A DNA stretch of 64,000 nt from Dendrobium chrysotoxum (lineage: Eukaryota; Streptophyta; Magnoliopsida; Asparagales; Orchidaceae), in NCBI GenBank assembly GCA_019925795.1, contig CM034314.1, positions 27,211,774 through 27,275,773 of the forward strand. The letters are read 5' to 3'. Position numbers and translations under genes: made by a program. The notes under the pieces are model-generated. The model searched no databases, was not told where the DNA came from, and saw only the letters and a list, made by a program, of their open reading frames with translations. Positions 1 through 12,997 of this stretch are shown here, piece by piece. Position 1 is the first letter of the stretch, and each line of letters begins with the position of its first letter.

Positions 1-5
1 CACAG

Positions 6-182
6 CATATGAAATGTTCAATTCATTCCTATGCGTAAAAGGAATTTTCACCTATCATTTTAATCATGAAACTAAACTAATGAATTTTATTTCATAATCA
101 AACTGCATAAGAAATATTCAATTCATTCCTAAGAAGAAAAAGAATATTCACTTATCTCTTTGATTATGAAACTAAACTAATA
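6..182. repeat. Tandem duplication, ~100-bp unit
   Basis: Two head-to-tail copies start at 6 and 106 with matching words such as TTCAATTCATTCCTA and GAAACTAAACTAAT. The second copy is incomplete. It leads directly into the dispersed repeat that follows, just as the ~110-bp array at 35.7-35.9 kb leads into the second copy of that repeat. Confidence 0.7.
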
Positions 183-1080
183 TTTAAAGCTAGGTATATC
201 TCTATAGATTTTTCCTCTATCTTAGAAAGATGTAAGGTCTGGTTTATTTTAACTCTGGGTTCTAGACTTTTTATAAGGGTGAGCCCCAATAATTAATTAT
301 ATCTCCTAAGAGCATACTCTCAATTAAAGTAAAGACTAAAGTTTTCAAATTCATATACATTTAAAGAAAGATTTGGGTTATCAAGATTTCAGTACGTAAG
401 CTTTAAATTATAAATTTTGATTTTGATTTAGATCTTTGGAATGATAGAATAGGAAAGGAATGTGTAAAGATCGAGGGTGTATATAATCTGAACTTACACT
501 TGCCTAGAGTAAGCTGCCAGTTAATAATCCTAAGCATAATCAATCGTCGTATGATTGTAGGATTTGATAGGCTCTATCTTAGGAATCAAAGAATTATAAT
601 TTAGAGGACAATAATCAATGACGTTATAATATATACATCATCGCACAAGTAAATGATGAATGAATAATAATGTATAAAAAGGTTTTATTCATTAATAATA
701 TCTTAGAGTACAACCCAAGGTTTGTTGTAAAGTAAAGATGGATAGACTCCACCAATAACAAGCCTAGATTTGTACTGCTATATAATATAAATTTCAACAT
801 GGTTATTTATTGTAGTCTTCAATCTTTTGGCTTCTAGATCTTCTATAGAATTTTAAAAGATAATCATCTTCAAATGAAGAAGAATCATTTTGTTATGGAA
901 TTTATCAATGTACATAAATTATCATTTTTAAATCTTTTATAACTCTTGACACTATGCAACTCAATCTTACTATACAAGTATTTAAAATATTTATATTTAT
1001 ATTTGCCTTTACATTATTGCCTAAGTACATTCTACTTTACAAGAATATAAGAGAGTAGTTAATAGATAAAATAAATATAT
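183..1080. repeat. Dispersed repeat, copy 1 (unclassified)
   Basis: No coding sequence is recognisable. The stretch resembles 35,891-36,480 (TATCTC..AGATTTTTCC, GGTTTATTTTAA, TCTCCTAAGAGCATACTCTC against CTCCTAGGAACACTCTC, and a shared GCCAG motif). Its later part (770-1010) resembles 38,900-39,300, where the words TCTTC and GGCTTCTA recur in the same order. This is probably one old repeat or LTR-like family present twice in the window. The boundaries are approximate and the family is unknown. Confidence 0.45.
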
Positions 1081-1390
1081 AATATAATGTTAACAAGTGA
1101 TGGTTTAATAGATAGGAAATAAGCGCGAAAGGGAGAAAGTTACCAGCATAGCAAGCAAGCTCCTGTTTATGTCATAACTTCCAAAACGGTAGGAAGGAAA
1201 GGTCATCAAAGGAGTGAACTTGAACAGCGTCAAATGATAACATTACTTGCACAATAAACGAGCGAGCTTTCATGTAGGAAATGTAGGAAGGGAAGCTAGG
1301 TCATCGAGCGAAGTTGAACAGTGCGAAAGGTAGAAAGTTACCTACACAGCAAGTGATCTGATCCGATCGAGTAGGAGCAGAACATTATAG

Positions 1391-1633
1391 AAGGAACGAA
1401 GTCGAATAGTGTCAAAGGAGCGAAGTCGAACAGCATCAAGGAGCGAAGTTGAACTGCGTCGAAGGATCGAAGTTGAACTATGTCGAAGGAGCGAAGTCGA
1501 ATAGTGTCAAAGGAGAGAAGTCAAACAGCATCTTCAAGGAGCAAAGTTGAATTGCGTCGAAAAAGCAAAGTCGAACAGGCGATGGAGCAAAGCGAACTAC
1601 ATCGAAGGAGCGAAGTTGAACTGCATCGAAGGA
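1391..1633. repeat. Minisatellite, ~24-bp unit
   Basis: About ten imperfect head-to-tail units of the form AAGGAGCGAAGTCGAACAGCATCA, varying at the GAA(C/T)(A/T)G(C/T)(G/A)TC(A/G)A end. Degenerate units are visible back to about 1,200. One unit near 1,510-1,535 carries a 3-base insertion and one near 1,580 is disrupted. The array is much more GC-rich than its surroundings. It lies about 100 bases before a CACTA-like terminal region and may be part of the same element. Confidence 0.8.
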
Positions 1634-1739
1634 GAAACCCTAACTAGAGTGAGCTCCACTACCAGCGGTGAAATGGAGAAAGTGGCGAAAGGGAGAAAGT
1701 TTCTTACAGTGGCGGAATGTCCTGAAGTCGAGGACAGGG

Positions 1740-2041
1740 GCCCGATATAATCGAATTACTGGCATTGTTTTTGGCGGAATATCCGCCGGTAATATTTCAT
1801 CGGGTTTTAATTAACCCGATGGTAAATCCGTCAGAAATTATCGGCGGAGTATGCATTGGTAAATGGCTAACACTGGAACAAACCCGGTTGTTTAGCCTCC
1901 AGTAATTTACCGACGCTATTTTCGTCGAAAAATTTGTCGTAAAATGACCGACGGATAATTCCACCGGTAATGCCATCGTAGTTTCCGACGTATTTGTTTT
2001 CGCTGGAAATTCTGTCGGTATTACCTGGTTTTCCTGTAGTG
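1740..2041. mobile_element. CACTA-like (En/Spm) terminal region
   Basis: The right edge reads GGTTTTCCTGTAGTG, the complement of CACTACAGGAAAACC, which has the typical form of a plant CACTA terminal inverted repeat. The 300 bases inside it are full of short direct and inverted words around CCGACGGA, CCGGTAAT, GTCGGTA and CGCCGG, as in CACTA subterminal regions. The opposite terminus and a 3-bp target duplication were not found, so the other end is lost or lies before the window. No transposase is visible. Confidence 0.5.
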
Positions 2042-5000
2042 GTTATGTGGGTATATACAGAAAAGTAAAGAGCCTAAGAGGCTACTCTAAATGTGGACCA
2101 ACATAAATGTAAATATAAAATCCAGAATACATAAAATAAACACTCCAAATATGAGTGACCTCTAGGTAAGGCACTCCAAACAAATCGAACTAAACCATTG
2201 GCTTAACCTAGGCTAAACTTAGTTGTCCTAGCAAATCATCTAAGTGTGTGTGTATAAGGTTGTGTGGTTTGGATAAATCCAAGTCTTTATTTGTTTGAAA
2301 TTGTCTATAACTAACTTGTTTATTTAAGGTCATTGAAGATTAGTTTGAATTTAAATTTTAACATTTTAAAAGTTTTTAATTTTAGTAAGTGAAAATTGCA
2401 TAATGTTTATTGTATTTAAATTTAGTTAAAAGATGTTATTTTAGTTGTGTTTATGCAGGACATAATCAGAAAATGGTAAAAATTATAAGTGTTGAGCAGT
2501 GTTGCAGTGCCAAGTTATATCACACCATATCACCTACATCATCCACATTGAGGCACCTGTTTCAGGTATTGCAGCACCAACTTCACTATTATTTAGTGCC
2601 ATGGTGATGTAAAGGTCAAAGACAAAGCACCTCACAACACTGTTGTGCCTAAATTTCAACATCGTTATATTGGAACCTTAGGAAAATTCATGCCAAAGAG
2701 TCATGGCTTTCAACCCGTTAGCACCAAAATCTCAATTTGAGCATAATAAAAATCAAATTTTGGAGTGTTGTGGCAGAGCATTTGCCAACATGAGGAGCCA
2801 TACTGACTCAATGAAAAGGCATGTCATTTCAATCAAAAACCATATCATGTCAGTCAGTGCCACGGTGGGGCCAACATTACTATGCTGAGGTGCTAGTTCA
2901 TTTTTCACCATCGTGGTGCCACCATGTCGAGCACCGCAGTGGCTGAACCTGTATCTGTACTTATAATAAATAATTTTCAATTCAGTTGTTTTGGAGTTCT
3001 ATCACTTGAGTGAAATTTTATAATTTTAAGTGTGTTTATTTAGTGCCCCCATAGAGCAAAGTTTGAGAGAGGCTAGGGAAGTGCAAAATATTTTTTTTCT
3101 TATAGAAATCTTAGCATGTTTGTGTAAGTGAAAAAGGGAGTATGGATAAGTTTATTTTATCCTTCTGGATGATAATTTTCTTATTAATTCTCTTGTATCT
3201 TTCTTTCCAATGAATGAAATAAAGATGAGTTTGCTTATTATTTCTTTCATGTTTGGCTAAATCTTTAGTTTTGGGCCAATAATGTAGAAAGCATAGCATA
3301 TATTAGTGTAGAGTCTTATGCTTTAATGAATGTTTTGATGTTTTTAATATATTGTATTCTTCATTTAATGCATACAATGGTCATATGTGTAGTTAAAATC
3401 AAGTTTGATGTATAGCCTCGATGGAGAAATAATGGAATAACTAGGAGTATTGAAGTAGAATCTTGACATGCCTAGATATTGGATATTTGAGTATTCTAGG
3501 TTCTATAGAAATAAAAAATTTAGGAAGGCCATATATCTTTCTTTTCACCCCTACAGACTTGATAAAGATTTAGAGATGCATATGCTCTGATCTATATCTA
3601 CAATTAAGAGTCTCTTTAGGAAAATTATGTTATTTATAATCATTCGTCCAAAATATTTTATTTAATAAGTATCCACTTTTTTTCAAGTTTTTCTTTCAGT
3701 GACAGAAACTCAAAAATATTATTTTTATTTTTAGTAGGATACGTTGTGCATTTGAAGTAGTTAAGTTGCAATAGAACATTTCCTTGCAAGTTTGATACTC
3801 TACTCTATCACTTTATTACTTGATTCGACACTTATACTTGCATATTTTAGTGGGCTTATATTAATTTTATGTCAAAAAAAAAAAAAACCTAAGCATATTT
3901 CAAACTCAGTAAGTTGCATGCTAGCTTATATTGCTAGTTGCCCATCAAGTTTCTTTTAAGGTGTGTTTTAATTGTTGAACTTGTTTAGCTTTAGATTATG
4001 AAGAATATAGCGCTCAATAACTTCTAAGTTCCAAGAGTTATTGATTAGCAAGTCTTAGGAACATATTTGTAATGCTACCAATCCTCCAAATTGGGGTAGA
4101 TTGGTTACATAGAGTCCTTACATTTTAATTAGGTTTTTTGATCCTTAAATGCTTTTAATCCTATACACATTTACATTCCTAAAAGAAGTTAAGCATAAGG
4201 GTATGAAAGCTTTAATTTTTAAGTGTTTTATTACGGATTTTTAATTAATTTAGTTCATTGATTACTAATTTATAAAATTTATAAATTAATATTTGCATTT
4301 TATCAATTCATTTGTAGCATTGTCACAATGGCTATGACCAAAGCCTCCTTAGGACACATAGCTGCATAGCCCAAGAGTGTCTAGCTTAAAACATTATTGT
4401 TAGAGTGAATCTAATTTAATTCATTGAGTTATATATTTACTAAATTTTCGTATTTTTGAATTATTTAATAAATAAGGTTCGACCAAATGTTGACTTTTTA
4501 TTCATAATGTGTTCTAAAAGTTTAATATTTATATATATATATATATATTATACCCAATTATGAGTTTAATTCCTTTGAGTTTGTGTCATTTGAAATTTTT
4601 TGTAATTAGTTATAATTTTTGTAAATTTAACACATTTTAATGAATTAAAGTTGACCAAATATTGACTAAATATTGACTTTCTGATTTACATTAAATTCTA
4701 GAGATTTTATATTTTTTATATATACTAGACCCAAAGCTGAGTCCAATGCCTTTGTGCTTGTGCCATTTGGAGTTTTTATAATTCCTTATGATTTTTACAA
4801 GTCCAACATATTTAATGAATTAATTAATTATTTAATTAGAGATGATTTCTTATTTTTTTATAAAATCAACTCCAACCCTCTTAAAATCTGTCCCAAATAT
4901 CACTGATGACTCCTAGGGATAATTACAAGTATTTAAAATTATTTTAGAATTTTTTAATATTTAATTTTTTAATTTAATTAATTATTAATTTTTCTTGATT

Positions 5001-6829
5001 TTGAAATTAATTTCTATTTTGATTGAATTTTAAGGAGCATTTAATTTTTTTCTATTAAGCTTTAAATTCTGAGCAGTATGACACTTAGAATGCACTTTTT
5101 TAGATTTAATTTAGATTTATTAAGAATTATTAAAATTCCTAGGTCAATTATGTGTGTCAATCTTGGGTTCACTAATTGACAAACCAAATGACTTGCAAAT
5201 GTAGTCAAATTTGAAATATAGGTTTATCTAAATAGGTGTTTTAAACCCACTAAATTTGCACTCATCAAAATCTTCCTAGGTGTCAAAATCAATCATCAAA
5301 GGTAAATATATCTACACCTTTGATGATTTAATTTGGGTAAGCTACTCAATAGATTTAGGTGAAATTAATGGTATTCTAACCATTGCATATACATAAACAT
5401 TCCACAGAAAAATCAAACTCTAACTATATGTAGAGGGAGAGTTATGATTTTCAAAAAATTTAGGTCAAATCATAACCCAAAACTTTGAAAATTCAATTCC
5501 TAAAGATCTAATTCTTCACCAAGGCCAACGAAAATTAGGGTACCTAACAAACACACCCTAGTTTTCCCTATATAAATTTGAGCTCAATTACACCACTCGT
5601 TAATAAGTAATTACAAAAAAATAATTTTTTATTAAACATGAATTATTCATAATCCAATGGTCAGAATCACTTAAAATTGCCTTTAAAATGAAATAAGGTT
5701 CAATACTATTCCAATGAGCCCATGAACACTTAATTTGGGTGAGTCTTGGATTAATGGTAAATTTTTGATGTTTTTGAGTATTTTTGAATTAATTGAAACT
5801 ATTAATTTAAATTTACCGTTGGTTGGTAATCATTGAAATAGCAGCAATGATGATGTATGGCACACGTCAAGTGACTAATCAATAACTTAAACACGTTAGC
5901 ATTTATTCCAGGCCTTTTAATTTGATCAAGATGGGATCAATGATCTAGATTTACATGCACAAGACTCCAACCAACCCACATTTGAATCCAGGCATAAACA
6001 CATGGCGTGTAACTAGATCTGAGCCATTCGATTGTGATATGCATGTGATTGAATGGTATAGAATGATTCAAGGAGTTTTAGTTCAAAATGAACTAAAATT
6101 TTAAATTCTGATAGTTTTTTTATATACTTATCTAAATTTAATAAAATTTGAAACATAGCTTCTTAGTGCCCTAAGCTTTTAATCTATGGAGTTTGGGGAC
6201 TCCATGCATTAAGATCATAGGGTAATTGCAATTTTAATTTTAAACCTTCAAATGGGAAAATATCATTATCTAGTGGATGAATCTTCTGGATTTGGGTTTT
6301 TATGGACTTCTAGAGATGTCCTATATAACTTCCTTAAAGACCTGAAGCTCTAAAAATCTCGGTATTAGAAGTTAATTAGATTAGATCACTTTCTTTCTCT
6401 CCTCTCTCTTTCCTCACTTCAATTGGAATTTTTTTGGAGTTAAAGAAGGCTGTAGGATGTTATATGGGAGCTTAGGGAGTTGCTATAAAGCTAGGGAATG
6501 CAATTGATTAACCCCTCTTTAGAGAAAATGGGGGTATTTATAGGAGAGATAATTTGAATTCAAAGGCCATAATCTTGCCACCTAAGCAATAACAAACCAC
6601 CATTTTAATTGGGTACTACCTAATAGGAGGCTAAGGAAGGTTCTAGAGAGCTTGAGCTCATTGGGACAGCTGGCTAGTCAGTTAGGAGTGAACCGATTAT
6701 TAGAGAAAGGTTATTTTTAGAAATCTTGCCACAACAGCAGTTTACATGGCTGGAGCTTGACATGGCATATGAGATGAACATTCTATAGAACAATTCAAGT
6801 AGCTAAAGTAATCAATTTGGGTTGGGTTG
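2042..6829. other. AT-rich stretch, no recognisable gene
   Basis: Nothing codes here for more than short chance frames. Between 2,470 and 2,960 there is a GC-richer patch with recurrent GTGCC/GGCAC words, reminiscent of 8,400-8,770, but no family could be named. An (AT)n run lies at 4,530-4,549. The remainder, with long A/T homopolymers, looks like decayed intergenic or old repeat DNA. Confidence 0.6.
4530..4549. repeat. (AT)n microsatellite
   Basis: About ten AT dinucleotides in an AT-rich stretch. Confidence 0.9.
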
Positions 6830-7700
6830 GGTTGTCAATGGGCTCAAGAATTTGGGTTTTCAAGGGCTTGGTTCAACCTAATTGGTTGACCCAAGTCAAA
6901 CCTAGGTTGGGCTTGCTTGGTCATATCCATGGGATTAAGGGACACCTGATATAGCCATTTATGTAATTTAATTCTACAAGCATTAGGTTTTGGTTCAAGA
7001 AAACTCCTTTAGGTGCACTTGGTTCAACCCATGTGGCTAAACCATGTAGGCCCGAGGGCTAAATTTTTTTTAGGAGACTAATGGGGACCCCATGGACTGA
7101 CCTAACGAGTTTGGTTCATTAGTTTGATCAAAATCATATGTTTTAAATTTTTTAAGTGTTTATGTATATTTTGATTAACCATGGTTTACTTGGTCAACTA
7201 GGTTTGAGCAAGGGTCATTGTTGAAGGTGGTCTCATACAATGGGGAGATCATTTAGTTTAACATGCATGTTTAAGGGCTTATGGGTCCCTTTGGTCAATC
7301 TAGGTTAACTTGGTCAACCAGGGCTGAACATGTCTTAGATTTGGGTTCATTGCATTCAAATATAATTTTAATTTTGTTGGAGGTGTTATAAAGTTTGGTA
7401 GGGTCTCCATGCATGAAATATAATTTTAAAAGGTTAAAGGGCCATTCGGTCAATCAAGGTTGCCCATGGCTTGGGATTTGATTCAATGCACTCCAAATCT
7501 CATTTGAAATGTATTGGAGGAGATTTAATGGTCTAGTTTGGCTAAGCCATATTGAAGTTTAAGGAAAATTTAGTTTTAGAAAGTTTTGAGGTTTTTAGGG
7601 TTTTGTGGTAAATCATGATCAACCATGATTCACCAAGGGTTCAATATTCATTTAGTGCATCATGCTAAAGATAATGATCATGCTCAATGGATTTGGGTAA
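6830..7700. repeat. Degenerate long tandem repeats
   Basis: Similar blocks recur every 120-200 bases. TACTTGGTCAACTAGG near 7,187 returns as TAACTTGGTCAACCAGGG near 7,305, and GGTTCATTGCATTCAAAT near 7,344 returns as GATTCAATGCACTCCAAAT near 7,482. Further variants of TTGGTTCAAC and GGTTGACC occur at 6,870-7,030. Units are too diverged to give a clean period. No coding sequence is recognised. Confidence 0.4.
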
Positions 7701-8929
7701 GCTTCAAAGGTGAAAACCCACAATATACTATGTTCAATAGCATAGGCTATAAATATTTAAAAGTTTTAAACCTTGGAATATACTTTGAGTTTCATGTGTT
7801 AAGGGACTTGGAATGCCTCCAAAATGACGTGGTTGATCCTAGAAACATACTTAATCAATATTCTACTGATTGATCAAGAATCCAAGGTCATTTGGTTGGC
7901 TTTTGAGGTGATTGAAATTTGTCCAAAAATAGGTTATGGACCTAGGGTTTTCAGTTTGATTTTTGAGCTTTGGACTTTGAGGTTTAAATTGGGTTTAGTT
8001 AATGGATTTGATGTAGATTTGATTTGGTAAATAATTTATATGTCTTTTGTAATCAACATGATCGGATCATTGGAAATCAATGATGACTATCAATACTTGA
8101 ATAGGTGATCAGATGTCTGTCCCTGGGGACTATCAACTAGAGGATTTAAAATTTGATTTTGGTTTGAGTTTAGATTTAATCAATGAAGATCAATGATTGA
8201 GGTAGTTTTGCTTTTGAAATGATCATATCACTGGCAATTATTTGGTGATTATAGATGATCACATGACAATCAACGGTGATTATGAAATGATGGATTTTGA
8301 GCCAAAGCACAGTGATGGATTAGATTTAAAGTTTGGAATGTGGTTTATTAATATATGAATGGAGAGTAGATTTTTATCTGGATATATGAGCTCACTAAAA
8401 CATGAGGTCAACATGGTGCTGGGCTTGCCCAACGTAGTTGTTTACTGATCAAACGAAATGGTTCAATAATCCATCATGGCGCTTCTTTTCCTTAACTTCC
8501 TTAACTGCTCCTCTATGGCACTACAAAAGTTGATCCCTACCACACTCTCTTATATCATGTGGTGCTACGGAGCTTCTAAGGTTGGCACACTGGGATTGAA
8601 GTATTATGCAATTTTCCCAAGACTCTGGCATTGTAATGTTAATTCTGGCACTGTTGCATTATGAAGCGTTGCGATGTTGATCTTAGTTTCATTGGGGTGC
8701 TAAATTAAATAACATTTTTTTTTAGACTCTAGCACTGTAATGTCCTTATTGGCCCTGGGGCGTTAATAACATTATGGAGCTAGTTTAATACTTGTGATTT
8801 TTTCTCCATTTCTTGAGAAATTCTTATACAACATCAATTAAAGACAAATATATTTACGAGAATTTAACAAAATAGAACACAACATAATTTTCACTTAACA
8901 AAGAGTAATCTTGTTAATAAGAGGTAAAA
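7701..8929. other. No recognisable gene
   Basis: The open frames in this stretch are short, unrelated to anything I recognise and of AT-rich composition. A T-run at 8,714-8,723 could be the complement of a LINE poly-A tail, but it does not sit at a clear element boundary. Confidence 0.5.
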
Positions 8930-8939
8930 ATAAAAAATT

Positions 8940-11200
8940 CTTAATCTTCTAAGAGGAAAAGAAATCCCCAAATATTTCATAGCATCATGCTCAATTTTAC
9001 GATTAATACTTTAATCTAGCATTTCTTGATTGGTCACCTTTTTAGAGGAAAAAATAGATCTTTTTGCGTAGTTAATTCCAAACTAGATGCAGAAGTGAAT
9101 TTATTTAAAATAATATGAAGAATTTGTAAATTTGAAGTAGAGGCCTTACTAAATAAAATTAGATGCCTTACTAAGTAAAATCAGATCATCAGCATATAAC
9201 ATATAAGTAACTTGAGAGTTACCCATATGAATGCCAACAAAAGAGTAATCCAAAATAGCAGATTAAACAAGACAAGAAAGCCCATCTAAGCCGATACAAA
9301 ATAAATAAGGTTAATGCGGGCAACCTTGCCCAAGACTAATGGATGATTGAAAAAACCCTCTAAAGAGCCATTAATGCACATCTAGAAAATAACATTACCA
9401 ACACAAGCTTTAATTCAACTAATGAATGTACTAGGGAAACCTTTTTTATGGAGACGATGAATAATAAATTCCAAAGATATAGTATCAAATGCTTTGAAAA
9501 TGTTTAATTTTGCACCAAACATACCATGCTTCCTATTATCATTGAATTTAGAAAAAATCTCTCTTGCCAAAATAATATTATCAGTAAACATTCTCCTAAG
9601 AATAAATCATGCTTGAGCCATATGCACTATATGAGGCATGATGTGCTTTAATCTATTAGCAAGTAATTTAGCAATAATTTTATAGAAAACTTTACATAGA
9701 GATGTTGGTCTAAAGTCAACAATTATGTCAGCAAGATTGGTCATAGGAATTAATATAATTCCTGTAGCATTAACTTTCTTTGGCAAATAACTTTTAAAGA
9801 AGAAGTGTCTGACTACCTTACACACTTGCTCCCCGATAATATCCTAGTCATCAATATAAAAACTGAATGTAAACCCATCAAGCCCTAGATCCAAATTTTT
9901 ATTTGCACTAAAAATCACTTTATGAATCTCTTCATTAGAAATAGCTGCAGTAAGACTCAAAATCATATTAGAGGGAAAAAACTTTCCCTTGAGGAAGCTC
10001 AAATGTAATTTTTAACCTTTTTAAAAGGATTGAAAAGATTCTTAAAATGAGAAATAGCAACTTCAGTAATCTCTTTAGGATTAGAAAAAGTCCCAGTTTA
10101 AGTAGTGATTTGCCTAATGAGATTTTGATTTTTACTCCCCTTATTCTTACCATAAAGAAAATAAAGATCCTCCTCACCTTTCATTAGCCAATTAGCCTTT
10201 TCCCTTTGGATAATCCAAGAAGACCAATTAGATAAAGTTGAAGAAAGATCTTGGCTCAATCTTCTAGCTTCCACATTCAGATTTTTATTCAAAGGCTCAT
10301 GATTAAAAAAGATGAAAAATATTATCTTAATTGGCTTGAAGATTTTTAACCTCATTTTTCTAAATAAAGAGAAGAACTCCATTCTTAATGCTTAATACTA
10401 CCTCTGAGATACTTTAATTTATTATAGAATGTAATTATAGGGTCTTGTTTAACTGAAGGTGTGGAGAAAATTTCAAACAACTTCCTCCTTAATGAACTTT
10501 ATCCACTCTAATATTTTTTTATGAAGGAATCTATGTCTAATAGACATTGAATGCTGAGAAATGACCCCCAAAGTGAAGTGATCAGAGTAATGAGGGATTA
10601 AAACCTTATAAAATGAGTTAGTAAAAGTATCCAACTGACAATTATTAATGAAAACTCTATCTAGCATTATTTAAATAGGCATTTAAGGCCTACCATTATA
10701 CCATGTATAAGGCAACCCAATCGAGGCTAATTCATTAAAACCAGCATAAAAAATCAAATTATTCAAATCCTACAAAGCTACCAAAGGAGGTGAATTCCCT
10801 CCACATTTTTCACGAGCTCCTTTACTATAATTAAATAACCAAGAATAATCCATGGAATAGTCAAAGATTGAGGCTCAATAGAGATATTTCTAATGAAATT
10901 CTAGTGGAGTCTTCTTTCTTCTAAGGAGTTAGATGCATAAACCACAAATAATAGAAAACTTTGAGAAATTGAAAGAGATATCATTCCATGAATAATTTGA
11001 TAGTATTTATAAATAAGATTAAAACTGAGGGAATAATAGTCTCATTTAATCTAAATTCTCCTTGGACAAGATAAAGAAAAGTTATTACAATTATATTCAT
11101 TGTTGAAGATTCTATGAGAATGTAAAAAACTTTGATCTAACAAATTATTCTCATTGATTTTAGATTCTAGAATACACATGATTTTCATATTGAACTCTTG
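8940..11200 (-). pseudogene. LINE ORF2 remnant: endonuclease and reverse transcriptase
   Basis: ORF2 nicks the target and copies the element RNA there. The endonuclease part shows PWIILG (D of GDF mutated or missing), a LPYTWYNGR-like segment, then LDRVFINN and YSDH near 10,667-10,560, typical of the end of an apurinic-type endonuclease. A linker follows with WLMKGEEDLYFLY (10,200-10,160). The RT part has DFRPTSLCKVFYKIIAKLLANR (about 9,770-9,700), AKLNIFKAFDT (about 9,510-9,480) and the catalytic YADD at 9,196-9,185. A YLG-like motif appears near 8,960. Multiple frameshifts and stops separate these blocks, so no protein is made. Assignment to the L1 clade rests on motif order and wording; RNase H or a C-terminal knuckle was not seen. 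Confidence 0.75.
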
Positions 11201-11829
11201 GACAAGATTTCGATAACTTAAGATCTTATACAGGTCATTAAAGACTCTTATGTTCCAAGAGGAAAATAAAGGATTTTTTTTTTTTTTTTTGGATTTTGTA
11301 AGGCCTGCCGTTTGGCCTTAGAATCTTGAGGGACTTTTCATTTATTTGCCTAATTTTTTCAAGTAATAGGCTTACTTATTAGATAAATTAGATAGAGAAT
11401 CTTGAATACTTCCTCCAACACCCATGGACAGAATATCAAATTTATTTGGTGAAGATATGCTAAACCTATTATGAGTATCAATGAATGACTTGATGAAGCA
11501 CAATGACCTACATTAATATTAGGAGGAATGTTTAAATTCACCAATTGATTAGACTTGACATTTTGAGAATTAGAAGATGTCTCTACTTTTTTGGATTTTC
11601 TTGAGAGTGGTTTGAGACAATATCAAAGAGGAACCTTCTTTTCTCCCCTTATCATTAATATAACCATTTTAGCCTCTTCCAGTTTTCTTCTTCAACTTTG
11701 ACCATGCAAATACTGGAGCAGTAGATCAACCATGGGATTAATGTGAAAAAGATTAGAAGGATGAACCAAGGATCCACACCATGTCTAAGTAATTGGTTTC
11801 TAATCATATTGCACACAAATATTTCTTGT

Positions 11830-12550
11830 CTTTTAAGTAATGGACATCGGGATAAAATCAGGATGCTTAGTGTGTTTATCTACTAGAATGAAAACTCTAG
11901 AACATATTAAATGAGTTTTAACAACATTAAGGGAGTCCACTTCCAAAGGAGGAGCAATGGAACTTACGATTTTAGATATCCCGTTAGGGTTCTAATAAGC
12001 CAGGGGAATATTATGAATTTTTACCCATAGAAGAATAAAAGTAAATTCTTCAAAAACTGGCCTAAAAGAAGGAGACCATTTTTTAAGTATAGATGGTTTA
12101 CTGAAGAAAACCCACGGACCACTAGCCCATGCCATCTCATAATCCTTTGAATTTGAGAATTTAAAAGGATTTATCCTTTATTAAGAGAGAGTATAGAGAG
12201 ATTACCTTTCAGTTTCTAAACCTTATGCACCTAGGTGAGTAGTTCTTCATATAATGACTGCTTCCCAATAGCATAACCAACCAAATAGAGGTCCCAATCT
12301 TTGAAGCCCATGATGACTTCTTATTCAAAAAAAGCTCACCACCTTATCTGAAGATGGAATATAGTTAATTGAAAAAGGTTTAGGGAAAAAGGTTTAGGGG
12401 TAGGGTTTTTGGACCCCAAGATGTTTTTCAAATTTACAGCTTGGTCAGAAGCTTCAATTATAGGAATAGTTTGGGTATTCTTGAGGCCCAAAGGAGAGTT
12501 AAAAGGAGGGAAATCCTCCTTATTTGGAATGGTGTCAATTAAATACATCT
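11830..12550 (-). pseudogene. LINE ORF1-like remnant (DUF4283-type)
   Basis: On the minus strand, segments between 12,130 and 11,860 read GPWVFFSKPS, FEEFTFILLWVKIHNIPLAY, then GISKIVSSIAPPLEVDS and CSRVFILVD. This is the pattern of the DUF4283 domain in plant LINE ORF1 proteins (GPW, PVWVR..LP, IAS..G.PL..D, ARV.VE.D). ORF1 proteins bind element RNA. The reading frame is broken several times and no zinc knuckle was recognised. It precedes the endonuclease/RT remnant in the expected order. Confidence 0.6.
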
Positions 12551-12782
12551 TGTGGAGAAAATGAGAGTTAAGTCTATTGAAAGGGCTTTCATGTAGAAGG
12601 ATGAATAGGAGGAGGGGATTTCATGAGGAAGAGCCTACAAGAAGCTCCAGGCTGCACCGGAAGAGCAAAGAAAGACAATGCAAAGAGAAGGGAAAGCTGG
12701 TAGGGTTTTTTTGAGAGTGGGGATGCACTTTTAGAATCTATCCACTATTTTATTAAATTCAAATCAATTTACATCATGATTA

Positions 12783-12894
12783 AGGCTTCATTTGGGACAT
12801 CTTTCTCACTAGTTTCTAAAGTAAGTTTTTAGTACAATTCTTTTTTTTAATGTTGTAAAAAAGCAATGGCCAAAAGCTATCCCAAATGAAGCCT
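12783..12894. mobile_element. Tourist-like MITE 1 (112 bp)
   Basis: Terminal inverted repeats AGGCTTCATTTGGGA and TCCCAAATGAAGCCT are perfect, and TTA flanks both sides (12,780-12,782 and 12,895-12,897). A TTA duplication is the signature of PIF/Harbinger-derived Tourist MITEs. There is no coding capacity. Confidence 0.85.
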
Positions 12895-12997
12895 TTAATG
12901 AAGTTAGATTTAATTGAACCCTTAAATAAACTTGAGGTTTTTTAGACCTTTCATAAGATAAAGGATGTTGAAGCAAATGTTGCTAAAGTCATCATTA

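Larger units (their letters stand above)
8930..12660 (-). mobile_element. Degenerate L1-type LINE (non-LTR retrotransposon)
   Basis: Read on the minus strand, the order is an ORF1-like segment (about 12,550-11,830), an endonuclease (about 11,200-10,470) and a reverse transcriptase (about 10,380-8,940), the order of plant L1 elements. Every part is broken by stops and frameshifts. The 5' edge is taken near a GC-rich leader around 12,600-12,660 and the 3' edge where RT similarity fades. Target duplications were not found. It is the oldest-looking recognisable transposon here apart from the copia remnant. Confidence 0.75.

Noticed and set aside
7625..8030. Overlapping open frames of 68-82 codons as a host gene
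   Set aside because: No recognisable domain, AT-rich chance-like composition, and they overlap degenerate tandem repeats.
8714..8723. T-run as the poly-A tail of the LINE
   Set aside because: Too short, about 200 bases beyond the last RT similarity, and without a target duplication to mark the end.
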